A stretch of DNA of 64,000 nt from Azolla caroliniana (GCA_043228905.1 JBHGNT010000006.1:19406001-19470000); one strand, 5' to 3'. Positions 20,530 through 32,112 are shown, counted from the stretch's first letter. Program-made: numbers and translations. The notes: generated by a model not told the origin, from the sequence alone.

Positions 20530-20919
20530 GCAACAACAGAGACGTTGGTGAAGATCGGGGAGAAGAAAGAGACTGTGGTAGCTTTGATCGACCACGGCTT
20601 GGAGATCAACCTCATGTCAACCGACTTCTACAAAAAAGGAAGATTGCCAATCAATACAAACCACGGATGGAAGATTCGTGCAGCAACAAAGTCTACGGAG
20701 GACTCTTACGGAGCTTGTCCCAATGTCAAAGTCACGATCGGGGATGTGGAGATGGATCAACACTTCTTCGTACAAGAATCAGCGTCGCATCCTGTCATCC
20801 TAGGGCAACCTTATATCACATCATCTCGGATGGAGACCAAAGTGTTTGATAATGGAGCAGCCTTCACACGAATAAAGAGTCTTGACAACCAAAGATCGGT
20901 CCAATTCCTAACGGTGTGA
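20530..20919 (+). pseudogene. Gypsy A: aspartic protease
   Basis: The frame continues that of Gag after the stop at 20527. It reads VALIDHGLEINLMSTDFYKK, GACPNVKVTIGDVEMDQHFF and HPVILGQPYITSSRMETK. The catalytic triplet is D-H-G in place of D-[ST]-G, with hydrophobic residues around it as in retropepsins. The stop at 20917-20919 ends this portion. Because B has H-G at the same place, the histidine is probably a property of the family. Confidence 0.75.
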
Positions 20920-21142
20920 GCCAATCATGAAAGGAATCGAGATAGTCTCGGAGGCAAATCCTCGGATTTTTAGAGCGGACTATTGAAGCATGGAGCACAA
21001 ATATTCCAAGCAATCACAAGACCCCACAAGTAAGAAGAGTGTGTGGATTGCAAGGAGAAGCAACACGTGTCACACCTAGTGGCGCATGTAAACTAGTCTA
21101 CCCGACAAGAAGGACAAGCGTCGGATACAAGAATTCGAGAAG

Positions 21143-23123
21143 ATGCTGAAAGAAGAAAACATAATAGAAGAAGGAGAGTTCGTGACTCATATTATGGAAG
21201 AAGCCTCATTTAACGACACCATCAGAGAAATCGAGGACGTCGTGGACTTGAGCTATCTTCACGACCAACGCGTGATTTCAGTTAACTACGTCAACATGTA
21301 CGCTATCATCGATGAATACCGTCATGGCATCTCGATGAAGGAAGCTGACATCAACACGAAATATAAAACGGTGGATAAGAAGATCAAGCCAGTTGCGGTT
21401 CCACTACTAGAAGATAGCTAGCAAAAGATGAAGGAAGTCGCTAACGATCCAAGCTTAAGAGATCCGAAGACGATAGGTCATGTCTTCACCGAAGAGACGA
21501 AGGGGAAGCTACGAGTTGGAAAGGAGGATTTCCTTCTCCCTGAAGAGGAGTGAATGTTTCGTGATATGCTTGAGAGACATGGGAAGGCTTTCGCATTCTT
21601 CCCACGAGAAATCGGATGTGCCGACCCAAAGGTTATAGAGCCGATGGTGATCTTCACGGTGCCTCATGTGCCTTGGAATTTGAAACCGATACCGGTTCCG
21701 AGAGCACACCTTCCGAAGCTGATCGAGCTCTTAAAGGAGAAGGTGAGTATGGGAATTCTAGAACCGTCGAATGCTCCTTATTCCAATAGGTGGTTCACGA
21801 TGCCGAAGAAGAATGGATCATTGCGATTCATCCAAGATCTTCAACCCGTCAACAAGGTGACAATTCGAAATGCCGGAATCGGTCCGAGCGTGGACGAATT
21901 TGCCGAAGAGTTTGCGGGGCCGGTCCATCTACTCCATTGGCGATCTCTACTCCGGATATGACCAATTCCAATTGGCGATCAACAGTCGGGACATTACAAC
22001 CATGAGGACTTCGATCGGGCTTGTGCGGATGTGTACCTTACCCCAAGGCGCAACGAACTCGATGGCTCATATGGTGAATCCCATGAATAAAGTCTTGAAG
22101 GATTGCATCCCGGACATCACGATGTCATTCTTGGATGATATTCCGATAAAAGGATGTTCGGATGAGGAGAAAGATGAATCGAAAGATAAGGAAGGTTGTA
22201 GAAAGTTTGTTGCAGATCATATGAAAGATTGCGAGAAGGTGCTTCAAAGGCTCAAAGATGCGAATTTGACATTTTCGGGAGAAAAATCCGCATTCGGGCA
22301 ACCGGAGATCTTGGTGGTAGGTCACTTATGTGGGGCATACGGCCGGAAGCCTTCGCCATACAAAGTGAACGCGATCCAAGACATGAAAGAAGAATGCGAA
22401 AATCAAACGGAGGTTCGAAGGTTCCTTGGAGCATGCGCGTTTTATCATATATGGATTCCTCACTACGCTCATGTTGCGGAACCGTTATATGGACTACTAA
22501 AGAAAAGAATGAAGTTCGAATGGTGAAGCGAGCATACAAACGCGATGCGAGGATTGAAGAAACTACTTCTTGAAGCTCCAGCACTAAGAAAGGCCAACTA
22601 TACCGAAAGGAAGCCGATTTATGTGACTGTAGATACGAGCCCAACCGGAATCGGGTGGGTCATCAACCAAGAAGGAGAAGATAATGCGCGATATGCCATC
22701 CGGTTCGGAGCGAAGGTTCTCAACGAACGGCAACAAAGATATGCCCAAGTCAAGCGGGAACTTTGGGGTATTGTGTCGGCAGTGAAGACGGACAAAGATT
22801 ACCTGATCGGGTCGGAAGTGATAATAGAGACAAATTGTCTCCCAATTCTTGGAATGGTCTCGGGATGTGCGACCCCAGATCTTGCTATGCTAAGGTGGAT
22901 CGCCTACATCAAGTCTTTAAACCCAAAGATCCGTCACATTGCAGGGAAGAAGAACGCCATGGCTGACATGCTGTCGAGGGCAAGATTTGAAAATGGAAGC
23001 GACATGGTTTCGGAAGATGAAGATGTCGCCCTCGACTTCTTCAAGATGGCTCGATTATCGGCGGAAGACCAGGACACGCAAACCCTCCACGCCTTCAACG
23101 AGAACAAGTACGAAGGAGAGTGA
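21143..23123 (+). pseudogene. Gypsy A: reverse transcriptase and RNase H
   Basis: Pre-RT peptides occupy 21143-21553. RT starts near 21640 (FTVPHVPWNLKPIPVPRAHL, then LEPSNAPYSNRWF and PKKNGSLRFIQDLQPVNKV). It shifts frame near 21930, continues with SIGDLYSGYDQFQLAI, and has the catalytic FLDDIPIKG (usual Y/F-x-DD form). RNase H follows with IYVTVDTSPTGIGWVI, QRYAQVKRELWGIVSAVK and IIETNCLPILGM. A stop at 22524-22526 separates RT from RNase H. From 21870 onward the same frame is kept to the end of integrase, broken only by stops. Confidence 0.88.
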
Positions 23124-23215
23124 TTATTGAATGGTAGATTCCTAAGAACATTGACGGCAGATGCTTCGTTGACAAAGGAGGAGGCCCTACGAATCCAGAA
23201 GAAAGCTTACTGATA

Positions 23216-24458
23216 CTTCTTGAAGGGAGGATTCCTTTGGCGACATCCAAAAAGAAGGATAGGAATACCACGTCGAGTGGTGGTGAAGAAAGACGAGCAA
23301 GAGACGTTGATGACCAAATTCCACGAGAGTGCTTGGGCAGGTCATAGAGGAACATGGGCGACGTTCGAAAAGTTGAAGGAGAAGTACTGGTGGCCAAGCA
23401 TGTACAAAGATGTACTCCATTTCGTGTCCACATGCGAAACTTGCCAAATATATTCAAATATACGTCATTGTGATGAGTTACAACTGACATACCCACTCAC
23501 CATACACTTCAAATGGATGGTGGATCTGGTCTCAGTGCCAATGGGAGTGGGACAAATGAAGTAATTAGCGCTGGCGAGGGAAGACTTGACAAATCAAGTG
23601 GAAGGACGAGCCTTGACAAATAAGACGACTTCAGCCGTCTGCAAATTTTTGCTTGAAGAGGTTGTTTGCCGATACAGATGTGTGGGGAAGATAGTGGCTG
23701 ACCGAGGGGAGTTGGATGCGCACGAAGCGATGGAGCTCTTCGAACGACTAGGTGTGAAGCTCTCCCTCACGACTGCCTACAATCCGGAAGCGAATGGGAA
23801 GATCGAGCGAGAGCATGGACCTATCGTTAAAGCCATCGTACGGGCATGCAATGGTCGAGTCGGGAATTGGCCACGACTATTACCCTATGCCTTGTGGGCC
23901 GATAGAACGACACACAGCTCGGTGATAGGGTATATGCCGACAGAGCTTATGTATGGACAAAAGCCGGTTATGCCCATCGAAAGGACGATCGCCTCATGGG
24001 TAGCGATACCGTGGGAGAACGAGATGAGCCGAGAAGAGTTATTAGCGGCGCGGATAAGGCAACTTGAAAGAAGACCTGAAGATCTAGAAAAAGCGTGAAA
24101 GATGATGGAGGCAGCCCGAGTAAAGAAAAAAGTTCGGTTCGACAACACACATCGACTTCGTCCCAAGAAGATTGAAGAAGGAGATTAGGTTTTGGTTTAC
24201 GACACCAGCCTTGACAATCAACACAGTACAACAAGAAAGTTCACTAGAAGATGGTTCGGGCGGTATGTGGTGACAATTGCCAACGATAATGCCACATACC
24301 ACCTTGCGGAGCTAGACGGATCAAGGTTGGTCGTACCCATTGCGGGAAAAAGAGTAAAGATTTTCAAGAAAAGACAAGACGAGGATCCTGTCCTCGATCA
24401 CCTCGACGATGAACATAATAGGGCGGATGTAAATGAAGACATGGAGGAATCTGATTGA
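23216..24458 (+). pseudogene. Gypsy A: integrase
   Basis: Zinc-binding H-H-C-C region: KFHESAWAGHRGTWATFEKL and STCETCQIYSN. Catalytic residues appear in WMVDLVSVPMG (Asp), IVADRGELDAHEAM (Asp) and YNPEANGKIEREHG (Glu). The C-terminal tail reads VLVYDTSLDNQHSTTRKF, RRWFGRYVVTIANDNATYHL and VPIAGKRVKIFKK. No chromodomain is evident. Stops fall at about 23562, 24096 and 24186. Confidence 0.88.
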
Positions 24459-24517
24459 TCACCGTAGCCGAAATCTCACTTTCTCTCTTCTTGGCACGTA
24501 CCAGAGGACGTGCGGTT

Positions 24518-24530
24518 TGGTGGGGGTGGA
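24518..24530 (+). promoter_or_regulatory. Polypurine tract of Gypsy A
   Basis: TGGTGGGGGTGGA immediately precedes the 3' LTR. Confidence 0.6.
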
Positions 24531-25608
24531 TGTCGTGAAGATTTTCGGCAATCGTGTGAAAATCACATAAAATGTACAAAATCAAGTATGAATCACATAA
24601 AACAATAATAGTGAAGTATCTAAGTACAAAATGATGGAGGTCTTCAAGAGCTTTCGAATGCACTTTATTACACAATAAACGAACAACTAGATGTCAAGAT
24701 ATGAGGATATAAAGTTTGTGAAAGGAAAAGAGAAAACTGTGAGATATCCCACATAGGCACGACAAATACGGCTTTCATCATATATAAGGTAGAGCAAAAG
24801 CTATTATCTTTGTGTCTATGTGTTGAGCATAGAGAGTTCAAGGTAACTTGAACTAAGAGTGTAGGTGGTGTAGCCACTCATAAAGGTTTTGGCCAACCAA
24901 AACCAGACAGACGATGGAGTCGATGATTTGACGGCAACCGGCAAAGCAACGGTGGCACACCGGCAACCGGTGATTCGGCGGAACAAGCATCCGACAGTAT
25001 CGGTATCTGGCAAACCGACGTCCAAATCAATAAATAAATATATATCACACATATTTACACAAGGAGGGCAAGTGAGGATTCGAACCTTGCACCTCCTAGT
25101 TAAGAGTCAATAGGCTTACCACTAAGCCATGACATTTAATTGAATTTATATTTCTATCATTGTACTTTTACATGTAAATTCTCATACATGAGAGCTAAAA
25201 TGAGTGACATGGTTATCATGCACCACATATAATACATGAGCACCAAATGGCAAACATGCATTTTATGCATGTCTTGTACCCTCACATGCATCATATGCAT
25301 GAGAGCATCTATAAAAGAAGGGATGAAAAAGAAGAAGGGTTAGGTTTTTTTTTGTTATGAAATTAAGAAGAAGAGAATTCATTATCGAATTGATCGTGTA
25401 ACTTGTTTCTTAAAATCTAAAATCAAGAGTTCAATCTTAATCTCTCTCAATCTAAAGTCAAGTGTTCTATTCTATCTCAAGCTCTCTCTCTCTTTCAATC
25501 TATCCTAAATACTTTCTCGCTAAGCTTGGTGCAAACTTCGATCCTTCCGGTCTAGAACCCCGGCGGTTCTGCCTCGCGATCCGTGCCTAGTGACGGATCT
25601 TCACGACA
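24531..25608 (+). repeat. 3' LTR of Gypsy A
   Basis: Closely matches 17595-18708. A segment of roughly 35 bp in the GC-rich CGGCAACCGG region near 25000-25020 is absent relative to the 5' copy. TATA box at 25309-25317. Confidence 0.9.
25061..25133 (-). other. tRNA-like sequence with A and B boxes inside the 3' LTR
   Basis: Near-identical to 18160-18232, with the B box GGTTCGAATCC at 25076-25086 and the A-box core at 25118-25129 on the minus strand. One visible substitution (AGGCTT versus AAGCTT) lies beside the A box. Confidence 0.6.
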
Positions 25609-26073
25609 CCGTGACATAGTCCAGATAACTACTCTTGTCCAGTCCCCGGACGCTTATCGGACATGGAACAGTACCCCGATAGGAGCGGAGCAACTCGCCG
25701 ACATAAGGGAGTGTACCTTTCCCTAGTCAGGATGCCTGGGAGCAGCGGCAAGCACAAAGGCTCGCGGACTCATACGTGCATGCAACAAATTCAGGAGGGG
25801 AATAAGACACGAGCTCAAAGCACAGCCAACACACGACAAGCAGGAGCCACGCAAAAACCCCAACAAAGGGAACTCAACAAACTAATGATTAACATAGAAT
25901 CCAAAGAGTACAATTGGGTGCAACCTGCAACAATGCTTAGCTCTCTCAGGAAAGACGCACACAGACACACACACAGGGAGACAAAACAAAGAATCTCTAG
26001 TAGGGATCACACGAGCTGCCAACGCGAGCAGAGACTTCCTCTCCTTGTTCAAAACGGTGTAGAGCACAAGACA

Positions 26074-26113
<40 letters not shown>

Positions 26114-26406
26114 GAGAACTCTATGCTCAATCAAATAACACTTCCTCCTCCCAATTCCTGGATCCTTTTTCAGTCTTCTCTCCCTCCTTTTATAACTCAA
26201 GGCGAGAGAGAGTTGTTACCTCAGGTAGTTAAGTCAGCCGCTCCCGACATAGAGTTTCCTCGATTCCCTAATGTCAAACTCCCACATTCCTCTCTATCCA
26301 TGCGGGTCTTTAAAGTGCCCATTAACCCTACTACCTAGTAATTACTTGTCCAATGTTATTACATGTTTCACATATAAAGGCTAAACTTTATTTATCCGTG
26401 TAAACA
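25609..26406 (-). repeat. Gypsy B 5' LTR, main portion
   Basis: Resumes after the 4-bp duplication (25609-25612) and ends at 26406 in GTGTAAACA, so the LTR reads TGTTTACACGG on the minus strand. A minus-strand TATA box (TATAAAAGG, 26187-26195) is in the right place for a promoter, and a pure (AG)n run lies at 26076-26110. Joined with 17503-17594 it gives an LTR of roughly 890 bp. Frames here such as 25663-26232 are non-coding. Confidence 0.6.
26076..26110. repeat. (AG)n microsatellite
   Basis: Uninterrupted AG dinucleotide run within the Gypsy B LTR. Confidence 0.95.
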
Positions 26407-27330
26407 CCCATTCCCGTGTGTCTCACTCCGTTTCCCTCTGTGGCCAGAATCCTTCCCGGCAACGTTCTCTATGTTGAAGCGCCTCAACACCTTTCGGATA
26501 TAGTCCCAGTATGTGTCGAGCTTATCCAAGTTCCTTCATCTCGAACTTGTCATGAAGGCTCCGCTTTAGCTTTCCAATCTAGGCATGATTGTTCCCTGCA
26601 ATCAGCATGTCGTCAACATATAGGATCATATAGACCCGGGACTCGTCGGCCAGTTGCCGAATATACATGCATGGGTCGGAGTTAGACCGGTCGTAACCAA
26701 GTTGTCTGATGTAGGAGTCGAACTTCTGGTACAACATCCTTGGTGCTTGTTTTAAGCCATAAAGTCTTTTCTTCAATCGACATACAAGGTGACCTTCCTC
26801 CCCTATTGTTGTGAAGCCTGCTGGTTGAGACATATAGATGGCTTCTGCAAGTCTCCATGTAGGAATGCTAGCTTGACGTCTAACTACTCGAGCTCTAAGT
26901 CTTTAGTCGCCACGACCCCGAGTAGGAGCCGAAGGGTGGTCATCTTGACTATTGGTGAGAATATCCCATCGTAGTTGACCCCATGTTCTTGTTTGAATCC
27001 TTTAGTGACGACTTGGGCTTTGTCTTTGGGCTTCTCTGAGTCAGATACATATTTGTACCTGAAGACCATTTGCAAGGCAGCGACTTCCTTCCGGCTGGTA
27101 ATTCGACCATCTCCCATGTTTGATTCTGATGAATCGAGTCCATCTTGGATTTCATGGTGTGGATCCATGTGTTGGCGTTAGGCGCGGCTATGGCTTCCTC
27201 GTAGGAGCTTGGTTTGCCTGCATCCGTGTAGTTGACGTAGTCGAGGCCCGATTGATAAAACTCTAATGGCCTTTTGACTCGTCTGGATCTCCAAGATGCC
27301 GATTTTTTTGTTCGATTTCTTCAATCAGCT
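26407..27330 (-). pseudogene. Copia (minus strand): reverse transcriptase remnant
   Basis: In antisense order: MDSIHQNQTWEMVELPAG, KPKSSLKDSNKNMGSTTMG (shifted RT start), MSQPAGFTTIGEEGHLVCRL, KKRLYGLKQAPRMLYQKF and VYMILYVDDMLIAGNNHA (26610-26580). A shifted tail reads YIRKVLRRFNIENV (about 26500-26450). Stops and shifts are frequent. The copy ends at 26406 where the Gypsy B LTR begins, so RNase H and the 3' LTR are missing. Confidence 0.85.
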
Positions 27331-28999
27331 TGGTTGGCTGATTGGAATTACTTGAACCACCTTCAAGAGTCTTATTGGATGACTCACCCCTGGAATTGGA
27401 TTTCGACGATGTCGAGTCATCCTCCCCTTATTCAAGATTGATCGACAAATTGGTTGTTGCCATGGTTAGTTCTATGCGATCTTTCAATACCTAGGCTAGT
27501 TTGGATACTTTGGTTGTTTTGACTCTGTCTCTTTGACCTCTTGTCAATCTCTTAGTCGAAGCTATTTCGACTACTGGACCTCGTACAGATTCAGAGTCTA
27601 TAGGGGTGGTGTTGGCTCGGTTGATTTCGACTGTTTGTCAAATCTCGGATTCGTCCAGGTGGGTCGGTCCTTCTACAACATCTCTATCGATTTCGAAGGA
27701 AACCTTTTTGCCGATTTTTGGTTGGTTCTACACAAAGAGAATTGAGTCTTCATTGAAGACTACGTCACTATTCCAGATCAGTTTCCAGTTCTCTAGGTCC
27801 ACAACTTGTAGTTGAATTCCCCATCAATTCCATAACTGAGAAATATGCATTTCAATGCATGGGGCACCAACTTGGTCCTTTTCTCCCTAAGGATAAGGCA
27901 TAGGCTTAGCATCCGAATATACGAAGTCTGTCATAGATCGGTTGTTTGCCTAACCATAGTGCTTGTGGCACTTCAAGCCGCATTGCCTTTGACGTTGATA
28001 GATTGGTTAGATAAACTACTATCTGCAGTGCCTTGGCCGAGAATTCCAACTTCAGTCTAGAGTACTAGAACAACCCTCTCCTGGATTGTTCGGTTTATCT
28101 GTTCTGCCACTCCATTCTGCATGGGTGTGTATGGAATGGTCTTTTGGTGCTGGATCCCCTTGTTGGGCACGTACTATTTGAAGGCTTGGGAGGTGTATTC
28201 ACCTCCATTGTCAAATCAGCGTGTCTTCATTTTGTATCTTGATCGGTTCTCCACTTCAATTGTCCATCGAGTGAAGACCTCGAGCCTTTCATCTTTCGAC
28301 CTAATCGATTAGGCCCAGACCTTCCATCTATAGTCATCTACGAATGTGATGAAGTACTAAGAGCCTCCTAGTGATTGCTCGGCAATAGGCCCACATATAT
28401 CTGTGTGCACGAGCTCTAGGGGCTATCTTACTGTCTCATAGTGGAGAGAGTGCGAACTTCCGGTCTGCTTCCCGTAACGACAATATTCGTAGAAGTCCGC
28501 TTTTCACTGGAGCTTTGGGATGTAGCCGATCGGCATCAGTTAGTCCAATCCGCCTTGAGACATATGGCCGAGTCGGCCATGCCATAAGTTTGAGTCCCAC
28601 GATTCGGCTATGTTCACTTCCCCTTTTGGATTGATCGCCATAAGTGGGTACAAGTTATTGTACTTGTGTCTGCTTCCGATTTTTCGATTTCCTCGCAGAT
28701 CATCCATGTCGACTCACTAAGAATCGTTCAGTACCCATCTTCAGCTAGCATGCCAATGGAGACCATACTCCTTCTAAGCGCGGTACATGTCGGACTTGGT
28801 GCAGGGTGATAGTATTGTCGTTCGGCAATTGGATGGTGACCTCTCCGATCCCTGCAATTACGCACTCCTGCCCCTTGCCTAGTCGGATTGTGCCGCTAGC
28901 TCCGGTTGAATAGTTCGAAAACCATTCGATGTCCGGGGTCACATGAAATGTGGCCACATTTGTGCGTCTTGCACACTATTAAGGACTTCTTCGATCATC
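27331..28999 (-). pseudogene. Copia (minus strand): protease and integrase remnant
   Basis: Protease-region peptide WFSNYSTGASGTIRLGKGQE and VRHVPRLEGVWSPLAC (28957-28745). Integrase motifs follow at lower coordinates: DNGGEYTSQAFK (28230-28195), QNGVAEQINRTIQERV (28125-28080) and KCIFLSYGIDGEFNYKLW (27860-27800). The frame is broken throughout. Order and strand continue from the Gag at 29000-29682. Confidence 0.8.
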
Positions 29000-29682
29000 G
29001 AGTCCTCTAGGGAGAGGATTTCTCCTGATCAGGAGAGGATTTGGTTGCCATTTGGGGAACGGTTTGAGTTGGATCGTCCTGAGTTCCGCTCAAATCGTCG
29101 ATCAATCTCTTTCCTCTTTATCGACAAGCAGTCGGAAACATTGTGACCAGTTTTTCTACAATGTGTGCAGAAGTCACTTGGTCGACGGTTCCTCGACTTT
29201 GACCATTGTTAGTCTCCCTTCTTTCTCGATCGACTGGTGTTCCGACCGGTCCTTCCGACTTGTTCTCTCGATTGGCTCGATCGCTCAATCAACTTGGTTG
29301 AGTGGTGGGTTTTTGCTGACTCATTGATGGTGAGTCCCATCGATTTTCGTTGAATGTCCTCTGTGAGGACTTGGCCAATTGTCTCGTCCAAGTTCCACCT
29401 AGGGTAGTTGTTGGCGAAAGCCATGCAGAATACCTCCCAATTCGCTGGCAAGTTCAAAAGGAGGGCAAGGGCCTTAACTTCTTCTTCGAAGTTAATCCCT
29501 TGGGAGAAGAGTTCTGACAACACCCGACTAAAGTTGTTGATGTGGGAGGTTGTTGGATCTATCTCTTTCATCTTCATGTTGAATAACGATCGAATCAATA
29601 TAAACTTTGAAGAGGAGGACTTCTTCTCAAATACAACCTATAACTTCTCCCATAATGAGAATGTTGTTGTCTCCTTAGCCAT
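29000..29682 (-). pseudogene. Copia (minus strand): Gag
   Basis: The ATG at 29682-29680 opens a frame MAKETTTFSLWEKL that meets a stop and a shift. The main frame (29598-29209) reads DPTTSHINNFSRVLSELFSQ, LALLLNLPANWEVFCMAFAN and TIGQVLTEDIQRKSMGLTIN. A normal zinc knuckle (CTHCRKTGHNVSDC) follows near 29170-29125. It belongs to the same family as the plus-strand fragment 14572-14985. Confidence 0.85.
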
Positions 29683-29689
29683 GGTTGTT

Positions 29690-29790
29690 GATCTATCGAC
29701 AGTCAATTGATGTATCTGACATACTCAATAGGTCGAAAGTTTGACTCCGAACGTTCAATCAAGAAGATTGTGGTAGGAAATTAGACTAAT
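29690..29790 (-). repeat. Leader/LTR-end repeat, copy 1
   Basis: Shares with 32765-32862 the blocks ATAGGTCGAA, TTGACTCCGAAC or its close variant, and AAGAAGATTGTGGTAGGAAAT. Here it sits just 5' of a Copia Gag start; the other copy sits just 5' of a Gypsy-type primer site. Confidence 0.6.
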
Positions 29791-30239
29791 CGCACTATTT
29801 CTATACTCCAGAATTACTACATAGAGAATACTAGTCTGATTGCTAAGCACTAATGATCGACGCAATTAAGAATACGATATAGCCGACACAACAGATATAC
29901 TAACTACTAACTTATATTAATTCAAAATAGAATAATAAAATTACAATGCTCTTGGTCCCTTTTTATAGGTGATCCGAGAGTTTTTCTTTCAAGAATACAC
30001 TTGCCTTGTTTGGCAAGAACTATAACAAAATTGTTTTAACTAACTATTTTTCGACTTGGTAAAAATTAGATTAATTCTATTTTTCCTTTTCAACTCCTAT
30101 TCACATTGTCGACACTGAACATTGCCGACTCCGACTCCGACTTTCTTTCACACTTGTCCGACTCTGACCTCTTCAACACTGTATACCCGACCAACTAACA
30201 CTTGGCAAACCCGTGGGACAATTCCTTACATGATCGAAC
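29791..30239. other. Probable LTR-derived non-coding DNA
   Basis: AT-rich with a minus-strand TATA-like motif (CTATAAAAAGGG, about 29959-29970), consistent with the promoter region of the minus-strand Copia. LTR termini could not be located. Nothing coding is recognised. Confidence 0.35.
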
Positions 30240-31150
30240 CCGTACCCTTTACTCCTGGTCGTGGACCTCGTCAAGTTCGACATCTTCGTCATCCCCACTT
30301 ACTTCCTCATTTAGAATGTCAAACAATGTTCGTTCCGTTTTAGCTCGGATGTCGGCATCGATCGTATGTTGTTCCTCCTCCGACTGTCGCGTTGATCTGG
30401 TTCCGAGTCAATGTCATCTTCATTTAGTGGTATTGTGTGCACTAAGTCGGCTAGAGAGGTTGGTTTTTCTGTGTTTGGGCCTAATTGGTTAGTCCACTGT
30501 CGGCACTCTTGTTTATATCCATCCAGTCATACAACAATGTCGATCTCATGGGCATCGTATTCCTTCATCAATCGTGTAATCTCCTCCCAGTGGCTTGCAA
30601 TAAGCTCGTATATATCGCATGTCAAACTCTAAGTCGGTAGTGATGGTTTCGTCATCTATTTTGAAGAAGGTTATGCCTTGCTTCTTCCACTTTTCTCTGT
30701 TGGCTCGGAGCAGTTGCAATTCGGTTGCTTGTGCTGACCATGTTTGCCATCCTTTGTCCAATGAGTTGATGACCATCTTTTGTGTTCGAGCCATATGTGC
30801 CCTCAAGATAAGACGCATTGTAGGTTTTTGTAGATGGAGAGTATTCCCCGAAATATGATTGCGGAATGTCTGCTTTGAGGGTATCCATTCCATCATACCC
30901 TTCTCTTTTCAAATTAAGGAATCAATGCACTTGTTTATTTGTGAGTTTGGCGATGTTGATCTCCTTGATGATGGCTTCTACGTGAGGGTGAGGCTCTACG
31001 TCCACTACTCAGAGGTACATATGTAGGCCTTCCATCTCCAGCCATCGTCGTAATCACTCCGATACTTGCATCGGCATGATGTCCTCTACTTCTTCTACGT
31101 AACTCACTTCATTGTTGTCAGTCTTTGATGGAGAAAGCCTGAGCGTTGTG
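30240..31150 (-). pseudogene. Unrecognised decayed ORF region
   Basis: I do not recognise the family. The best frame (30896-30546, 117 codons) reads MARTQKMVINSLDKGWQTW and FKIDDETITTDLEFDMRYIR. An overlapping frame (30912-30652) and upstream pieces (LRRWLEMEGLHMYLWVVDVE, about 31060-31000) suggest one older, longer protein of about 250 residues now split by shifts. Its place downstream of a Gypsy integrase remnant on the same strand fits an extra ORF of a Gypsy element, but it could be a captured host fragment. Confidence 0.35.
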
Positions 31151-31599
31151 CGGGTGCTCTGCTATTGTCTGTTGCACTCGGTATTTTTGCCTGTGGGAGG
31201 ATGATTCGTGCTTTGTTTGCCTCTATATTTCTGTGTTTTACTTTGACAAAAAAAGTAGCCAAAGGAATTTTTGTGAAAAGATGGGCCATTTTTCGAGACA
31301 GAATGTTACAATTAGAATCTGCTATTATTAGCTCTTTAATGACCACCACTCGTAATGAATATCGAATCATAAGATTGCATGTCCATTTATAGTCTGAAAG
31401 GGACAATGCCAAGAATTAATTATGACAAGGTTACTTTTCTGTTACGTGTGTTTCTACCAAGATTTGATTTTTCTTTTTCCATTTTTCGGTTATTTATTTA
31501 TTTATATACTAGTATTTACAATTTTGTCCTATCGTCAGCTTTCACATTGTGGTCGATGGACTACCTATTTCGGCGTCATTGTCGAATGGGTTTGTCGGG
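31151..31599. other. Non-coding stretch
   Basis: No gene, RNA or clear repeat is visible. Short frames on both strands show no family features. Confidence 0.5.
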
Positions 31600-32112
31600 G
31601 TCTGTCCCCAATATGGTTTGAGTCAGAACCCATTAACCCATTTAGGCAAGTTTTCTCCAGCTAATGTCCTGAATTGATATGTGCCATTCTTGCTATCGAC
31701 AATCCAGTATGGGCTGGTCCATTGGAATCTTAGTTTTCCCGGCATCAAACCCATTTTCGTTTGGAAAACCAACACCGGTTAACCGACTTTGAATAGCTTC
31801 TCCTTATTGTGTCAGTGTCGATCCACAAACGCCTTAGTTCGCCTCTGCTTCTGCTCCAAGTTATGCATGACTTGTAGCTGACTTTCTTCCATCAACAGAA
31901 GTTGCACCTTTCGCAACTGTTCCGACTGCTCCTCATTGAGTCGTTCGGTAACCTGTATGCACAGTGTCAGATTTTGAAACTCAATAGGCATCACTGCCTC
32001 TAGTCCGAACGCCATTCGGAACGGAGTCGACTTGATCATTGTTTTATAAGTGGTGCGAAAGGCCCATAAAGCACTATGGAGTTTCTGATCCTAGTCAGTT
32101 CGATTTTTGTTA
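31600..32112 (-). pseudogene. Gypsy integrase C-terminal fragment (element C)
   Basis: The minus-strand frame reads LHSALWAFRTTYKTMIKSTP, FRMAFGLEAVMPIEFQNL and ERLNEEQSEQLRKVQLLL, then a stop, then PVLVFQTKMGLMPGKLRFQW and LPKWVNGF. This is the end of the integrase core and the tail typical of plant Gypsy polyproteins. The upstream match ends at about 32112. No matching RT was found nearby. Confidence 0.8.

Larger units (their letters stand above)
17595..25608 (+). mobile_element. Gypsy A, two-LTR Ty3/Gypsy retrotransposon
   Basis: The 8.0-kb element has LTRs 17595-18708 and 24531-25608, a shared TGTC[AG]TGAAG start and TTCA[CT]GACA end, and the order Gag, protease, RT, RNase H, integrase expected for Ty3/Gypsy. 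A 4-bp duplication CCGT flanks it (17591-17594 and 25609-25612). The LTRs are highly similar apart from an indel of roughly 35 bp and scattered substitutions. The reading frame has one early Gag shift, shifts before and within RT, and about ten in-frame stops, so it is not autonomous. It is inserted within the 5' LTR of Gypsy B. Confidence 0.9.

Noticed and set aside
25663-26232. 189-codon plus-strand frame
   Set aside because: It runs through the (AG)n tract of the Gypsy B LTR and opposes the LTR promoter; composition explains the open frame.
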